A DNA stretch of 64,000 nucleotides, taken from positions 39,746-103,745 of the forward strand of contig CAMECJ010000003.1 of assembly GCA_945913025.1 (NCBI GenBank). The letters are read 5' to 3'. Below the pieces are notes generated by a model that was not told where the DNA came from, ran no database searches, and was given only the letters and a program-made list of their open reading frames with translations. The stretch's first letter is position 1. Each line of letters starts with the position of its first letter. The DNA comes from an uncultured Elusimicrobia bacterium. GTDB lineage: Bacteria; Elusimicrobiota; Elusimicrobia; Elusimicrobiales; Elusimicrobiaceae. This document shows, piece after piece, positions 1 through 8,633 of the stretch. Made by a program: the position numbers and the translations under genes.

Positions 1-1
1 C

Positions 2-727
2 TCAAGCACGCTGGAATGCGTAAGAAGCCAATACGGACAAGAAACGCTTGAAAAAGCGCGCACGATTATTCGCCTGCATGACGTCACGGATGTAGCCCTC
101 TTTGACGGGACGAACTCCGTGCGCTTCTACGATATGCCGGTTATTTTTGAAGCCCGCAGCTGGTACATTAACGCCCCTGAATCGGGCCGCACTTATTTGG
201 CCGATTTGGGATATCTGACCGAGGACGGACGTTTCATTTTAATTACCCGCAGCAACATTACCTCCGTGCCGTCCGGCCGCATTTCCAATGTAGTCGATGA
301 CAAATGGATGATTGTGGAAGGAGATTTTCAGAAACTCTTACAACTCTCCGGCGCGGATTATATTGGTTTAGGTTCCAGCGAACGGATGCAGGTTCTCGGC
401 GAGCGTTGGAAACTGACAGAACTGACCAATTCCGGCGCGCCCAGCTCGTGGAGTTCTTTTAAACTACACTTGGACAGCGTTAAAACCGAAGAGGACGAGG
501 ACATCTGGCTCAAAGCGGATTGCGAAATCATCATCTACGGTTCCGCCTCCAAAAACGCCGTTGTAACCATCAACGGGCAGGAAATTGAACTTAAAGAAGG
601 CAAATTCTCCATCCGCCAGCATTTACCCACCGGCAGCGTGGTAGATTTGCCTATTAAAGCGCGCAACGCCAAAGGCGACAAAACGCGCCAAGTCACCATT
701 AAAGCTCTGCGCGAGCAAGGAAAGTAA
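2..727 (+). CDS. DUF4912 domain protein, 5' end outside the window
   Basis: The reading frame is open from the left edge to a TAA at 725-727, so the N-terminus lies outside the window. The visible part (about 241 residues) holds the DUF4912 pattern: an R-L-H-D-V-T-D segment, then F-D-G-x-N, then a W-Y-I-N motif, then an L-G-Y-L segment and I-T-R-S-N. The C-terminal third resembles a small beta domain (about residues 150-230) followed by a basic tail. DUF4912 proteins have no firmly assigned biochemical role. The next gene, a GH57 branching enzyme, starts 1 nt after the stop, so the two are almost certainly co-transcribed, and a role in glycogen or carbohydrate metabolism is a guess from that context. 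The in-frame GTG at 119 is internal to the conserved domain and is not the start. Confidence 0.85.
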   Translation, partial: SSTLECVRSQYGQETLEKARTIIRLHDVTDVALFDGTNSVRFYDMPVIFEARSWYINAPESGRTYLADLGYLTEDGRFILITRSNITSVPSGRISNVVDDKWMIVEGDFQKLLQLSGADYIGLGSSERMQVLGERWKLTELTNSGAPSSWSSFKLHLDSVKTEEDEDIWLKADCEIIIYGSASKNAVVTINGQEIELKEGKFSIRQHLPTGSVVDLPIKARNAKGDKTRQVTIKALREQGK

Positions 728-728
728 T

Positions 729-2351
729 ATGGGAGAAGAAAAAGGATATCTCGCGCTTGTACTGCACGCGCATTTACCGTTTATCAAACATCCGGAATAT
801 CCGGACTTTTTGGAAGAGGACTGGTTCTATGAAGCCATGGTGGAAACGTATATTCCGCTGTTAAACGTATTCGAAAACCTGACCGAAGAAGGCACCGATT
901 TCCGCCTGACCATGACCCTTACGCCGCCGCTGTGCAATATGATGGAGGATCCGCTTCTTATCGAACGCTTCCGCCATTATTTAAACCAACGCGTGGAATT
1001 GTCGCAAAAAGAGCTCAACCGCACGCAGGGCACCGAGTTTGAAGGCGTGGCGCGGATGTACTTTAATAAATTCCGCCGCTACCAGGATTTGTTCGAACAC
1101 CGCTACCACGGACACGTACTGCAGGGATTTAAAAAATTCCAAGATATGGGAAAGCTGGAAATCATTACCTGCTGCGCCACCCACGGCTACCTGCCGCTAA
1201 TGGTACATAAAGAAAGCGTCAACGCACAAATCAAAATTGCCGCCAACGACTACCGCAGCCGTTTCGGCCGCAGCCCGCGCGGCATTTGGCTGGCCGAATG
1301 TGCTTACAATCCGGGCGACGACAAATTCCTGCGCGACGAAGGGATCCGCTTCTTCTTTACCGAATCGCACGGCATTTTACACGGCACCCCGCGCCCGAAA
1401 TACGGCATCTATGCCCCCGTGTACTGCCCGCAGACGGGCGTAGCCGCTTTTGCGCGTGATATGGAATCGGCCCAGCAGGTATGGAGCGCCGAAGCCGGCT
1501 ACCCTGGCGACGCCCGCTACCGCGAATTTTACCGCGACCTGGGATACGACCTCGACTACGATTATATTAAACCCTACCTTCACTCCGACGGCGTACGCCG
1601 CAATATCGGGATGAAATACCATAAAATTACCGGAAAAGTGGCGTTAAACCAAAAGCAAGCATACGACCCGTACGCCGCGCGCGAAGTGGCCGCCCAGCAC
1701 GCCGGCAATTTTATGTTCAACCGACAGAAACAGATTGAATACTTAAGCACGGTAATTGACCGCAAGCCGCTTGTCGTGTCTATGTACGACGCGGAACTAT
1801 ACGGCCACTGGTGGTACGAGGGGATTGATTTCCTGGAATATCTGTTCAAAAAAATCTATTACGACCAAAAAGATATCAAACTCATTACCCCGAGCGAATA
1901 CTTGGAAATGTACCCTGAAAACCAAGCGGTACAGCCGTCTATGTCCTCGTGGGGAGACAAAGGATACCACGACGTGTGGCTTAACTCCGGAAACGACTGG
2001 ATTTACCGCCACCTTATTAAATCCGCCGAGCGGATGATGGAGCTTGCCAACAAGTTCCCCCATGCGGACGGGCTTCTGCGCCGTGCACTCAACCAGTTGG
2101 CGCGTGAACTGGTGCTGATGCAGTCCTCCGACTGGGCCTTCTTGATGACCACCGGAACGGCCAAGGAATACTCCACCAAGCGCACCAAGGATCACGTCAA
2201 ACGCTTTAACGAGCTTTACGAGCAAATCCAAGGCAACCGCATTAACGAGGGCTATGTCTACGACCTGGAACAAAAAGATTCTATCTTCCAGCAAATAGAC
2301 TATAACGTCTATTCATCCGCGGCAAAAGAAGCCGTATTGAAGAAATACTAA
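729..2351 (+). CDS. Glycoside hydrolase family 57 1,4-alpha-glucan branching enzyme
   Basis: 540 residues, the usual length of GH57 branching enzymes. The N-terminus has the family LHAHLPF motif (His13, His15). The nucleophile region reads GIWLAECAY with the catalytic Glu at residue 190, and the acid/base region reads MYDAELYGHWWYEG with Asp354. Members transfer alpha-1,4 glucan segments to make alpha-1,6 branches in glycogen; this is cytoplasmic and no signal peptide is visible. A Shine-Dalgarno sequence (AAGGAAAG) overlaps the end of the upstream gene, and a strong terminator follows at 2368. A GH57 amylase-type specificity cannot be excluded from sequence alone, but the H-W-W-Y-E-G block favours branching enzyme. 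Confidence 0.9.
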   Translation: MGEEKGYLALVLHAHLPFIKHPEYPDFLEEDWFYEAMVETYIPLLNVFENLTEEGTDFRLTMTLTPPLCNMMEDPLLIERFRHYLNQRVELSQKELNRTQGTEFEGVARMYFNKFRRYQDLFEHRYHGHVLQGFKKFQDMGKLEIITCCATHGYLPLMVHKESVNAQIKIAANDYRSRFGRSPRGIWLAECAYNPGDDKFLRDEGIRFFFTESHGILHGTPRPKYGIYAPVYCPQTGVAAFARDMESAQQVWSAEAGYPGDARYREFYRDLGYDLDYDYIKPYLHSDGVRRNIGMKYHKITGKVALNQKQAYDPYAAREVAAQHAGNFMFNRQKQIEYLSTVIDRKPLVVSMYDAELYGHWWYEGIDFLEYLFKKIYYDQKDIKLITPSEYLEMYPENQAVQPSMSSWGDKGYHDVWLNSGNDWIYRHLIKSAERMMELANKFPHADGLLRRALNQLARELVLMQSSDWAFLMTTGTAKEYSTKRTKDHVKRFNELYEQIQGNRINEGYVYDLEQKDSIFQQIDYNVYSSAAKEAVLKKY

Positions 2352-2367
2352 TTTTCTTCTTAAACCA

Positions 2368-2394
2368 ACGGGCCCCAAAAGGGCCCGTTTTTTT
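2368..2394 (+). terminator. Intrinsic terminator of the GH57 operon
   Basis: An 8-bp perfect GC-rich stem (2368-2375 with 2381-2388) and a 5-nt loop are followed by a run of T. It lies 17 nt after the GH57 stop codon. Confidence 0.92.
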
Positions 2395-2474
2395 GTTCTC
2401 CCCCACCCCGCGAAAGCCAAAAGACCTATGCGCGCATAGGCCCAAAGGCCCTGTTACCAAACAAAATCTTTTTC

Positions 2475-2480
2475 TATACT
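2475..2480 (+). promoter_or_regulatory. -10 box of a probable leaderless gene
   Basis: TATACT lies 6 nt before the ATG at 2487. The expected transcription start falls on or next to the A of the start codon, and no Shine-Dalgarno sequence is present between them. A -35 box is not convincing (TGTTAC at 2452-2457 with a 17-nt spacer is the best candidate). Confidence 0.5.
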
Positions 2481-2486
2481 TTTTAT

Positions 2487-3731
2487 ATGAAAAGACCGAT
2501 TTTGCTATTATCTATCATCTTGCTGACGCTGCCTGCCTATGCACAAATAAAAGGGCTATCAAGAGGAGCGGGAATATTATCTACAGTCCCCGAACAGATA
2601 TCCCAACAGGTATCCCGCGATCTCTCTGCCGCTTCGCGCAACGCCTATGTATTGACACTGGGACTTTCCAATTCCCCCGCCAAATATATTTTAAACCAAC
2701 GTTTCCAGTTCCAACGCGAATACGCCCGCGCCGTTGACTTATACCAAAGCTTGCAGAGTCCAAGTGCTCTCTCCAAAAACCTGCGGGACCAAATACAGGA
2801 AAACATCATTAATAATACACTGAGAATGTCCCTCTTAGACAATTTGGACAAGGGCTTCGTTTCCGGTATGACCCGAGATTTGGAAGAATACTTTAATCTT
2901 ACGTCTCAAATGCCGGTCTTTTCCACCAGTGCCGCCCCTGGTGAATCGTTTGCTATCTCGGCCCGGAGCTACTTAATGCACCATCCGCATAAACCTTCCT
3001 GGCCGCTGCGCGAAGTGATTAAATTTGGCGGAATGCGCACTATTAGATCAGAACTATCTATGGACGGCGTCTCTCCGCAACAGGCAGCTCTTGCACACAA
3101 CCTCAATGAGGACGAAGCTAAACAACTGTTCGCACTGTACGAACGAGCAGATATATTAAACGCCAAAATCAAAGATTTTATCGCCAAAGACACCCCCACC
3201 CAACAGGAATATGAAGACGTGCTGGTTACGCTGCGGCAAATGAGTGATTTGTACGAAGAATTACTGGTTTTTGCTGAAAACAGCACTTCTGTAAGAACCA
3301 CCGTGGAAATTTATCAAAACCTGCTCACGGATATGGAAGCATTCGTTGCCGAATACCACCGCGCGCCGACGTGGCAAAACCCGCTAGAACGGCCGTTGTA
3401 CAATTTATTTGGACCATTGGTGTTTAACAACCAAGTCAACATGTTTGAAGAAATGGTCCCCATTATGACACGACTCTACGAACTGACGGAAATGTATCCG
3501 ACAAAAAGATTGACAGAACAAGAAACGTTAGAAGCCATACAAAAGTTTAGGGGAAAACACGGATTTTTCCCCCGCTCCGTCAAAACCCGGGATTTCTTTG
3601 ACATCCGCCAAGACGAACCTATGCTGTTTGAAGCCATATCCTACTGGAAACAGAACAGCAATAAATTCGCCGGAGAGCTCAACCAGTTGATGTTCCCGAA
3701 CGAAGAAAATTTATTTCCGCCGTTTTTTTAA
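2487..3731 (+). CDS. Secreted protein of unknown function, 414 aa
   Basis: I do not recognise a family. The first 20 residues form a clear signal peptide (basic MKRP, hydrophobic LLLSIILLTL, then PAYAQ with cleavage probably after AYA). The rest is mostly helical-looking, acidic to neutral, with no evident membrane segment and no cysteine pattern. It probably works in the periplasm or outside the cell. It is a single-gene unit between the GH57 terminator and a bidirectional terminator at 3752. The ATG at 2487 is chosen because the signal peptide begins there; it has no Shine-Dalgarno sequence but follows a -10 box directly, so the mRNA may be leaderless. Confidence 0.75.
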   Translation: MKRPILLLSIILLTLPAYAQIKGLSRGAGILSTVPEQISQQVSRDLSAASRNAYVLTLGLSNSPAKYILNQRFQFQREYARAVDLYQSLQSPSALSKNLRDQIQENIINNTLRMSLLDNLDKGFVSGMTRDLEEYFNLTSQMPVFSTSAAPGESFAISARSYLMHHPHKPSWPLREVIKFGGMRTIRSELSMDGVSPQQAALAHNLNEDEAKQLFALYERADILNAKIKDFIAKDTPTQQEYEDVLVTLRQMSDLYEELLVFAENSTSVRTTVEIYQNLLTDMEAFVAEYHRAPTWQNPLERPLYNLFGPLVFNNQVNMFEEMVPIMTRLYELTEMYPTKRLTEQETLEAIQKFRGKHGFFPRSVKTRDFFDIRQDEPMLFEAISYWKQNSNKFAGELNQLMFPNEENLFPPFF

Positions 3732-3751
3732 ACTCAAACTTGCAAATAAAA

Positions 3752-3783
3752 AAATCCACGGTGTCCGAACCGTGGATTTTTTA
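3752..3783. terminator. Bidirectional terminator between the 414-aa gene and greA
   Basis: A 10-bp perfect stem (3752-3761 with 3770-3779) with an 8-nt loop has an A-run on its left and a T-run on its right, so it can end both the plus-strand gene and the convergent greA. Confidence 0.9.
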
Positions 3784-3795
3784 TATTCAAAATAT

Positions 3796-4269
3796 TTATT
3801 TATATTCCAACTTAACCAACTTATATGTTTTGGGTCCGCGCGGCAGCCGGGCTTCAAACGTATCGCCTTCTTTCTTGCCCAGCACGCCATTGGCCAGCGG
3901 AGACTGAACGGACAAAAGCCCTTTTTCCGGATTGGCTTCCATAGATCCTACCAACGTATAGGTAAACTCAAGGCCCGAGTCCACATCCTGGAACGTAACG
4001 GTAGCGCCAATACGCGCTTCGCTTTTATCCACGGTCAAATCGTCGGTAATTTGGGCATTTCTAAGGCGAGATTCCAACTCCTGGATACGAATCAGCGTTT
4101 CGGCCTGTTTTTCTTTGGCGGCGTGATATTCGGCGTTTTCCTTCAAATCTCCTTGCGCGGCGGCTTCGCCGATTTCGTTAGAAAGCTGTGCTTTTAATTC
4201 TTTTAAATCTTTCAGCTCATTCACAAGAGCTTCGTATTTTTTACGGCTGACATAAAAAGCTTCTGGCAT
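3796..4269 (-). CDS. greA: Transcription elongation factor GreA
   Basis: 157 residues, the standard GreA length. It has the N-terminal coiled coil with the family tip motif GDLKENAEYHAAKE; the acidic tip residues Asp41 and Glu44 are at the same positions as in E. coli GreA. The C-terminal FKBP-like domain carries the conserved S-P-L-A-N-G-V-L-G-K-K-E-G-D segment. GreA enters the RNA polymerase secondary channel and stimulates cleavage of backtracked transcripts. It is a monocistronic gene with a good Shine-Dalgarno sequence (AAGGAG) and its own promoter at 4295-4323, divergent from the protease gene at 4363. Confidence 0.97.
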   Translation of the reverse strand: MPEAFYVSRKKYEALVNELKDLKELKAQLSNEIGEAAAQGDLKENAEYHAAKEKQAETLIRIQELESRLRNAQITDDLTVDKSEARIGATVTFQDVDSGLEFTYTLVGSMEANPEKGLLSVQSPLANGVLGKKEGDTFEARLPRGPKTYKLVKLEYK

Positions 4270-4294
4270 ATTTTAACTCCTTATCTTTAATTTT

Positions 4295-4323
4295 AGTGTA
4301 CAATTTATGCACCTTTATTTCAA
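4295..4323 (-). promoter_or_regulatory. greA promoter
   Basis: On the minus strand, TTGAAA (4318-4323), a 17-nt spacer and TACACT (4295-4300) make a sigma70-type promoter that gives a leader of about 20 nt before the greA ATG at 4269. Confidence 0.7.
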
Positions 4324-4325
4324 TG

Positions 4326-4355
4326 TTTCCACTTGAAAAAAATTTATTATATAAT
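4326..4355 (+). promoter_or_regulatory. Promoter of the DegP-like protease gene
   Basis: TTTCCA (4326-4331), an 18-nt spacer and a perfect TATAAT (4350-4355). The ATG follows only 7 nt after the -10 box with no Shine-Dalgarno sequence, so the mRNA should be leaderless. The promoter lies back to back with that of greA. Confidence 0.65.
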
Positions 4356-4362
4356 TCAGTAA

Positions 4363-5139
4363 ATGAAAAAACTTTTTTCCGCGCTTCTCATTTTATTGTG
4401 TTGTCTGTCCGCCCAAGCGGAAAACGACCATGTCCGCATTGCGCGCGACAACGCGCCTGCCGTGGTGGCCGTAAACACGGTCCGCAAAGACGGCTCCACT
4501 TTTACCGGTACGGGCTTTGTGCTGACCCCCGACGGGCTGATTGCCACCACCCGCCACGTGTCAGACGATACGCTTTACATCAATATCACTTTCAATAACG
4601 GAGTGGTCTCCGGTGAAGCTGTTACCGTTCTAAGCGCGGGAGATGTGGATTTATCCTTGCTTAAAATACAAGCGTTAAACCTGCCTACCGTCCGGCTGGC
4701 TGATTCCGACAAAGTACAAACCGGCCAGCCGATTACCGTCATCGGCAATCCGCGCCGCCTGCAAAATACCGTAACAGCCGGACTAATCAGCCAAGTGCGA
4801 AAAAAATCAAACGGTGTTATATGGCATCAAATCAGCGCGCCCATTTCCCCCAGTTCCAGCGGCAGCCCCGTCTTTAATGCAGACGGGGAAGTTATTTCCA
4901 TTGCTTTCGCCAGTTATTCAGGCAATAACAACCAAAACCTAAATTTTGCCGTCCCCTCCAACTACTTGGCTAAATTGGTGCAGCGGGCGGGATATTCCCT
5001 TCCCCAAAAAGACGCAGGGCCGCAAACGGCGCCTTCCGCTCAGACGAATAACGCATTTATAGCCCACATCAAAAAAGCGTGGGTAATTTTAAAACGGCTG
5101 CTCCGCGTGGATAATCCCAAAGGGCCCACGGAAAAATAG
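4363..5139 (+). CDS. Secreted trypsin-like serine protease (S1C, DegP-like, no PDZ domain)
   Basis: 258 residues. A signal peptide covers about residues 1-19 (cleavage near SAQA). The protease domain has a readable triad: His65 in TTRHVS, Asp96 in DVDLSLL and Ser166 in SSSGSP, where most relatives have NSGGP. The oxyanion and substrate loops (VIGNP, NLNFAVPS) fit DegP/HtrA-type enzymes. The domain ends near residue 210 and no PDZ domain follows; the last ~50 residues look like a basic helical tail. It should act in the periplasm on misfolded or specific substrate proteins. Start choice: the ATG follows a TATAAT box by 7 nt and begins the signal peptide. Confidence 0.88.
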   Translation: MKKLFSALLILLCCLSAQAENDHVRIARDNAPAVVAVNTVRKDGSTFTGTGFVLTPDGLIATTRHVSDDTLYINITFNNGVVSGEAVTVLSAGDVDLSLLKIQALNLPTVRLADSDKVQTGQPITVIGNPRRLQNTVTAGLISQVRKKSNGVIWHQISAPISPSSSGSPVFNADGEVISIAFASYSGNNNQNLNFAVPSNYLAKLVQRAGYSLPQKDAGPQTAPSAQTNNAFIAHIKKAWVILKRLLRVDNPKGPTEK

Positions 5140-5218
5140 GTCTTATTTCCCTTGAAAAAACCCGCACAAACGGGTAGACTATGTTTAGAGACGGATTTCA
5201 GCCTTTTACGGAGTATTT

Positions 5219-7168
5219 ATGAAAAAAGCTGTTAAAATTACTTTAACCGTTGGTATTTGTGCAGTATGTTTATTTTTGTTGCTGCCGTTTTTGGAGACGC
5301 AAGCCCCCTCTAAACCGGATCCGGCCGCTGAGAAAAAAGCCGAGCCGCAGATTTTTACATCTAACCCGCTGACTGAGATTGTCGGCCGGATTGCGCGGTT
5401 CTTCGGCGCGCGTGAAAAAGCGAAATCCGTCCGAAACGCGCAAGGACACGTCTTGACGGACGAACAAGCCGCCGAAATCTTCGGGGAACCGCAACATGAT
5501 ACCCTGTACGCCGCCGCCAGCGGGGCCGCGGCAGACGGATCTATGCAAACCGCCGCCGGTGCCGGTTCCGCCCTGAATGATTATCTTCAAAATGACGGCG
5601 AAGAATGGGTCCTCATCCGCCAAGAAGTACCGCAGGGAGCTTCACGCGGTATGCACGAAATTAATGTTCGGGATAACGCCTACGACCGCTTTATCACACA
5701 GGAACGCCAGGCCCGTTTTACGCCTGTTATGCGTATTCCCGCCGTCAAAGGCGAAGTGCCTGATTCCCGTATAGCGCGTCTATTTAACCCGATAAAACGC
5801 TTTTTTGGTTTTGGCGAAGAGCCCGTGGCTTCCGGCGCGTTCCAAGGCACGGAAATTGCCTCTGCCGCTGCCAGCCGGACTTCCGCTTCTTCCGCAATGG
5901 GCAAAAATAAAGAAAAAAGTTCTATACTGCCCAACGCTAACCCCGTAGACTGGGAAGGATTTAAAAATAATCCTTTTTCCTCGTTGGTAGCCGGCGGGAA
6001 AGAAGCCACCAAAGCACTGGCTGATATAATTTTTCCCAACTCAGCTCTACAGGAAACTGCAGAAATGTTGGCAAACATTAAATTTCCCAACGCGGCACAC
6101 GATCCGCAGCAACAACAGGAAAAAGCAAACTTTAAATTACAATGGCTGCAAGAAAAATACCAAGAAGTTAATGCAAAGTCCGCCGAAATTTTGGAGGAAA
6201 AAACATCCGCGACGTCAGAAAATACGCTGAGTGCCATCTTAACAAACTCCTGTCTCCCCGACACGCCTTCCGTCAAAAAAGCAAGCTGTGCCATGCCCAA
6301 TGTCGAAGGAAACGCACAGTCCCAAAACCAACAAGTGGAAGAAATCAAGGATCTGAATAAACGTCGCTTCTACGAAAAAACGAATTTGAATCTTCCGCCC
6401 GCCGGAATTACTGTCGTTTTACACAAAACAGACCAACAAATCCCGACGTTGGAAGAAATTGCCCAAGCGAATCAAGAAGATCCGAATAAGCCCGTTGAAA
6501 TTCCGCTTGAGAAACAACAGGCCGTGGCAATGTACCATTATATGCAGCAGCAATGCCCCGATTGCTATTGGGTAGCCACGGGCAAAGGCACCGCACAAGA
6601 ACTGCAACAAACCGTGGAAGCCGCCGGCCTTTCTATGAAAGGAGATCCGTTAAACCGCCACCAACAGTACATTGACGGTTTTATCGAAGAACAAAAACAA
6701 AAGGGGGTAACTGATGACGAAACATTAAACCAGTTAAAAGATCTGCTGGAAAACAATCAAACGCCTTATACGGCATACACCAAAGAGGATTTACAACAGT
6801 TATATTCCCAAACATTTGATTTAATGTTGGAAAAAGCCCAGCCGGAAAACGCTTCTGTTCCTTTCTTTGTGCAAGCCAACAGCGCTTACGACTATTATAA
6901 CGAAACCGGAAGACGGCATCCTATGTTCTACGGGAACGGAAGTGCCACCAATGACGGAACCCTGCAGGCGCGCTCTGCTGCGCTCACGGACGAGGTAGCG
7001 GATTATATCAACTCGTGGCGGCCGATTCTTCAAGAAATCAAACAGGAAGCGGCCCAAGAAGGCATCACGGATTTAGCTGCGCCGCAAGTACAAAAAATGC
7101 TGCAAGACTATCTTCGGCAAAAAAAAGATTTTGACGCCAACAATGAATTGGGGAAAACCCAAAAATAA
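5219..7168 (+). CDS. Membrane-anchored or secreted protein of unknown function, 649 aa
   Basis: I do not recognise a family. Residues about 5-26 form one hydrophobic segment (signal anchor or signal peptide), so most of the protein is outside the cytoplasm. Two short basic amphipathic stretches resemble each other (RIARFFGAREKAKS near residue 58 and RLFNPIKRFFGFGEEP near residue 187). Long glutamine- and alanine-rich helical segments follow, and four cysteines sit in the C-terminal half, including a CPDC-type pair near residue 447. A Shine-Dalgarno sequence (ACGGAG) precedes the ATG, and a terminator follows at 7187. It is a single-gene unit and could be structural or an enzyme with a diverged fold. 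Confidence 0.75.
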   Translation: MKKAVKITLTVGICAVCLFLLLPFLETQAPSKPDPAAEKKAEPQIFTSNPLTEIVGRIARFFGAREKAKSVRNAQGHVLTDEQAAEIFGEPQHDTLYAAASGAAADGSMQTAAGAGSALNDYLQNDGEEWVLIRQEVPQGASRGMHEINVRDNAYDRFITQERQARFTPVMRIPAVKGEVPDSRIARLFNPIKRFFGFGEEPVASGAFQGTEIASAAASRTSASSAMGKNKEKSSILPNANPVDWEGFKNNPFSSLVAGGKEATKALADIIFPNSALQETAEMLANIKFPNAAHDPQQQQEKANFKLQWLQEKYQEVNAKSAEILEEKTSATSENTLSAILTNSCLPDTPSVKKASCAMPNVEGNAQSQNQQVEEIKDLNKRRFYEKTNLNLPPAGITVVLHKTDQQIPTLEEIAQANQEDPNKPVEIPLEKQQAVAMYHYMQQQCPDCYWVATGKGTAQELQQTVEAAGLSMKGDPLNRHQQYIDGFIEEQKQKGVTDDETLNQLKDLLENNQTPYTAYTKEDLQQLYSQTFDLMLEKAQPENASVPFFVQANSAYDYYNETGRRHPMFYGNGSATNDGTLQARSAALTDEVADYINSWRPILQEIKQEAAQEGITDLAAPQVQKMLQDYLRQKKDFDANNELGKTQK

Positions 7169-7186
7169 GTCTTTTTACCTCTTCCG

Positions 7187-7216
7187 CAGGGCCCTTTTTA
7201 ACGGGCCCTGTTTTTT
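7187..7216 (+). terminator. Intrinsic terminator after the 649-aa gene
   Basis: An 8-bp perfect stem (7187-7194 with 7203-7210) is followed by six T. The stem sequence resembles the GGGCCC-type terminator at 2368. Confidence 0.93.
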
Positions 7217-7254
7217 GGTATCGCAAACCTGTTTTCTTTCTTTCCAAAAACGGG

Positions 7255-7260
7255 TATAAT
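7255..7260 (+). promoter_or_regulatory. -10 box for the 7.3-12.3 kb operon
   Basis: A perfect TATAAT preceded only by a weak -35 (TTTTCT, 17-nt spacer). It would give a leader of about 55 nt before the ATG at 7323. Confidence 0.5.
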
Positions 7261-7322
7261 CTGTATAGGAGTTTCTATACGCGCGTAACTGCGCCAAACT
7301 TGAAAAATAAGGAGCAAAGTTT

Positions 7323-7877
7323 ATGAAAAAACTGCTCAGTCTGCTGCTGATTTCTTCTTTCGTTTTACTGGCGGGGTGCCATTTTAAAAAACAATCCCCC
7401 TATAACCGTACCGACGATAAACAAGACTACGAACGGCTGCTTAACACCCACGTGTTTGCCGCGTGCTTAAACATCGGCAAACCCTACGCCACATATTCGT
7501 TGGCTAACCTGAATAAACGCCCGTCAAGCAATCATCCGTATTATAAAATTACATTCGTCAACGGCCCGTGCAAAGGCCAAACGATGTGGACCAAACACGT
7601 TTTGGTAAAAACGGCTCCCGTAGGGGCGGAATATCTGCCCAAAGGTACCGTACTGCTGCGCAATTACTGGAACCCCAAAGAACCGTATAACCAAGAAAAA
7701 GTAGATTCTTGGCACATCGGCATTGTGGCGGATTCCTCCCGCGCCGACAAAGGAATCGTAGATTTGGAATTCCCGCGCGACAGCCACGATTTTATGCCCG
7801 CGCGCGAAGGGGTTTACTTACACAATGTACGCTATATTACCAAACCGGAAATAAAAGACGTACGCACATTTCTGTAA
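7323..7877 (+). CDS. Lipoprotein of unknown function, 184 aa
   Basis: A lipoprotein signal peptide is clear: MKKLL, a hydrophobic core and the lipobox LAGC with the lipidated Cys at residue 19. The mature part (about 165 residues) has three more cysteines, several aromatic residues and no motif that I can assign. The protein should be attached to the inner or outer membrane on the periplasmic side. It has a good Shine-Dalgarno sequence (AAGGAG) and is the first gene of a close-packed plus-strand group that runs to 12323 and encodes a beta-barrel, a HAMP protein, TolC-like, patatin and TPR proteins. Confidence 0.8.
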   Translation: MKKLLSLLLISSFVLLAGCHFKKQSPYNRTDDKQDYERLLNTHVFAACLNIGKPYATYSLANLNKRPSSNHPYYKITFVNGPCKGQTMWTKHVLVKTAPVGAEYLPKGTVLLRNYWNPKEPYNQEKVDSWHIGIVADSSRADKGIVDLEFPRDSHDFMPAREGVYLHNVRYITKPEIKDVRTFL

Positions 7878-7892
7878 TTTGAAGGAGTGATT

Positions 7893-8624
7893 ATGAAATT
7901 AAAAAAATTTACTGTTTTATTCGCTTGCCTGATGCTGACAGCCCCCGTATTTGCGGCTCAAGGCGACCCCATCAGCCTGGAAACAACCCTTATCGACGTT
8001 CCTACCGCCGAAACGCTGGACCGTTACCAAGCGTCTTTCCTTACCCGCGCGTATGACCACGGAACGGTTATGGAAAGCATTGATTTCGGCGTTTTCCCGC
8101 GGATTAACTTAGGCGTTTCCGTTGCCGTACACGAACTTTTGGGTTCGTCCTCTTCCGTGCGCGTGTTGGATCCGGATTTCCAAGCCAAGTGGAAAATTTA
8201 CGACGGCAGTCTCTATCTGCCCGCCATTGCCGTCGGCTACGACGGCCGACGCTATGGTTACGGCTACGACACAAAACGTAATTATACCAAAACGAAAGAT
8301 TATCTCGACGACCGAAAGGGCGGATATGTGACGTTGTCTCGCGAAATTGTTGTCCCCGGATTAAATGCAACTGCAGGCGTAAATCTGTCCGATTTTGATT
8401 TTGATGATCTGTATATGTTTACCGGTCTTTTCTACCACCTGGCTGAACAAGCGTCCCTGACAGCGGAATGGGATAACATCCGCAACATTCGCGATTCGCG
8501 TTTAAATTTGGGCGTGCGTTTTTATCTGCACCCGTCTTTGGCACTTGACGGAGCTGTGCGCCGTATCGGCCGCGGGGACGAAAGCGAACGCGTGCTGCAA
8601 ATCCGGTACGTAACCAATTTCTAA
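7893..8624 (+). CDS. Outer-membrane beta-barrel protein, YjbH-like
   Basis: 243 residues from the ATG at 7893, which is preferred over the GTG at 7887 because the Shine-Dalgarno GGAG overlaps that GTG. A signal peptide ends near residue 22 (PVFAAQ). The mature protein is a series of short alternating hydrophobic strands (for example a segment reading LYLPAIAVGYDGRRYGYGY), ending in an aromatic residue (F at the C-terminus), as expected for a protein folded by the Bam complex. Resemblance to the barrel part of YjbH/CapA-type proteins is my impression from the D-F-Q-A-K-W-K-I-Y-D-G and L-P-A-I-A-V-G-Y blocks. Function unknown; it lies 15 nt downstream of the lipoprotein gene. Confidence 0.75.
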   Translation: MKLKKFTVLFACLMLTAPVFAAQGDPISLETTLIDVPTAETLDRYQASFLTRAYDHGTVMESIDFGVFPRINLGVSVAVHELLGSSSSVRVLDPDFQAKWKIYDGSLYLPAIAVGYDGRRYGYGYDTKRNYTKTKDYLDDRKGGYVTLSREIVVPGLNATAGVNLSDFDFDDLYMFTGLFYHLAEQASLTAEWDNIRNIRDSRLNLGVRFYLHPSLALDGAVRRIGRGDESERVLQIRYVTNF

Positions 8625-8633
8625 GGCGCTCCT

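Noticed and set aside
5151..5175. Hairpin ACCCG/CGGGT with an A-run at 5154, resembling a minus-strand terminator
   Set aside because: No minus-strand gene precedes it and there is no T-run on the plus strand; the 5-bp stem may be chance.
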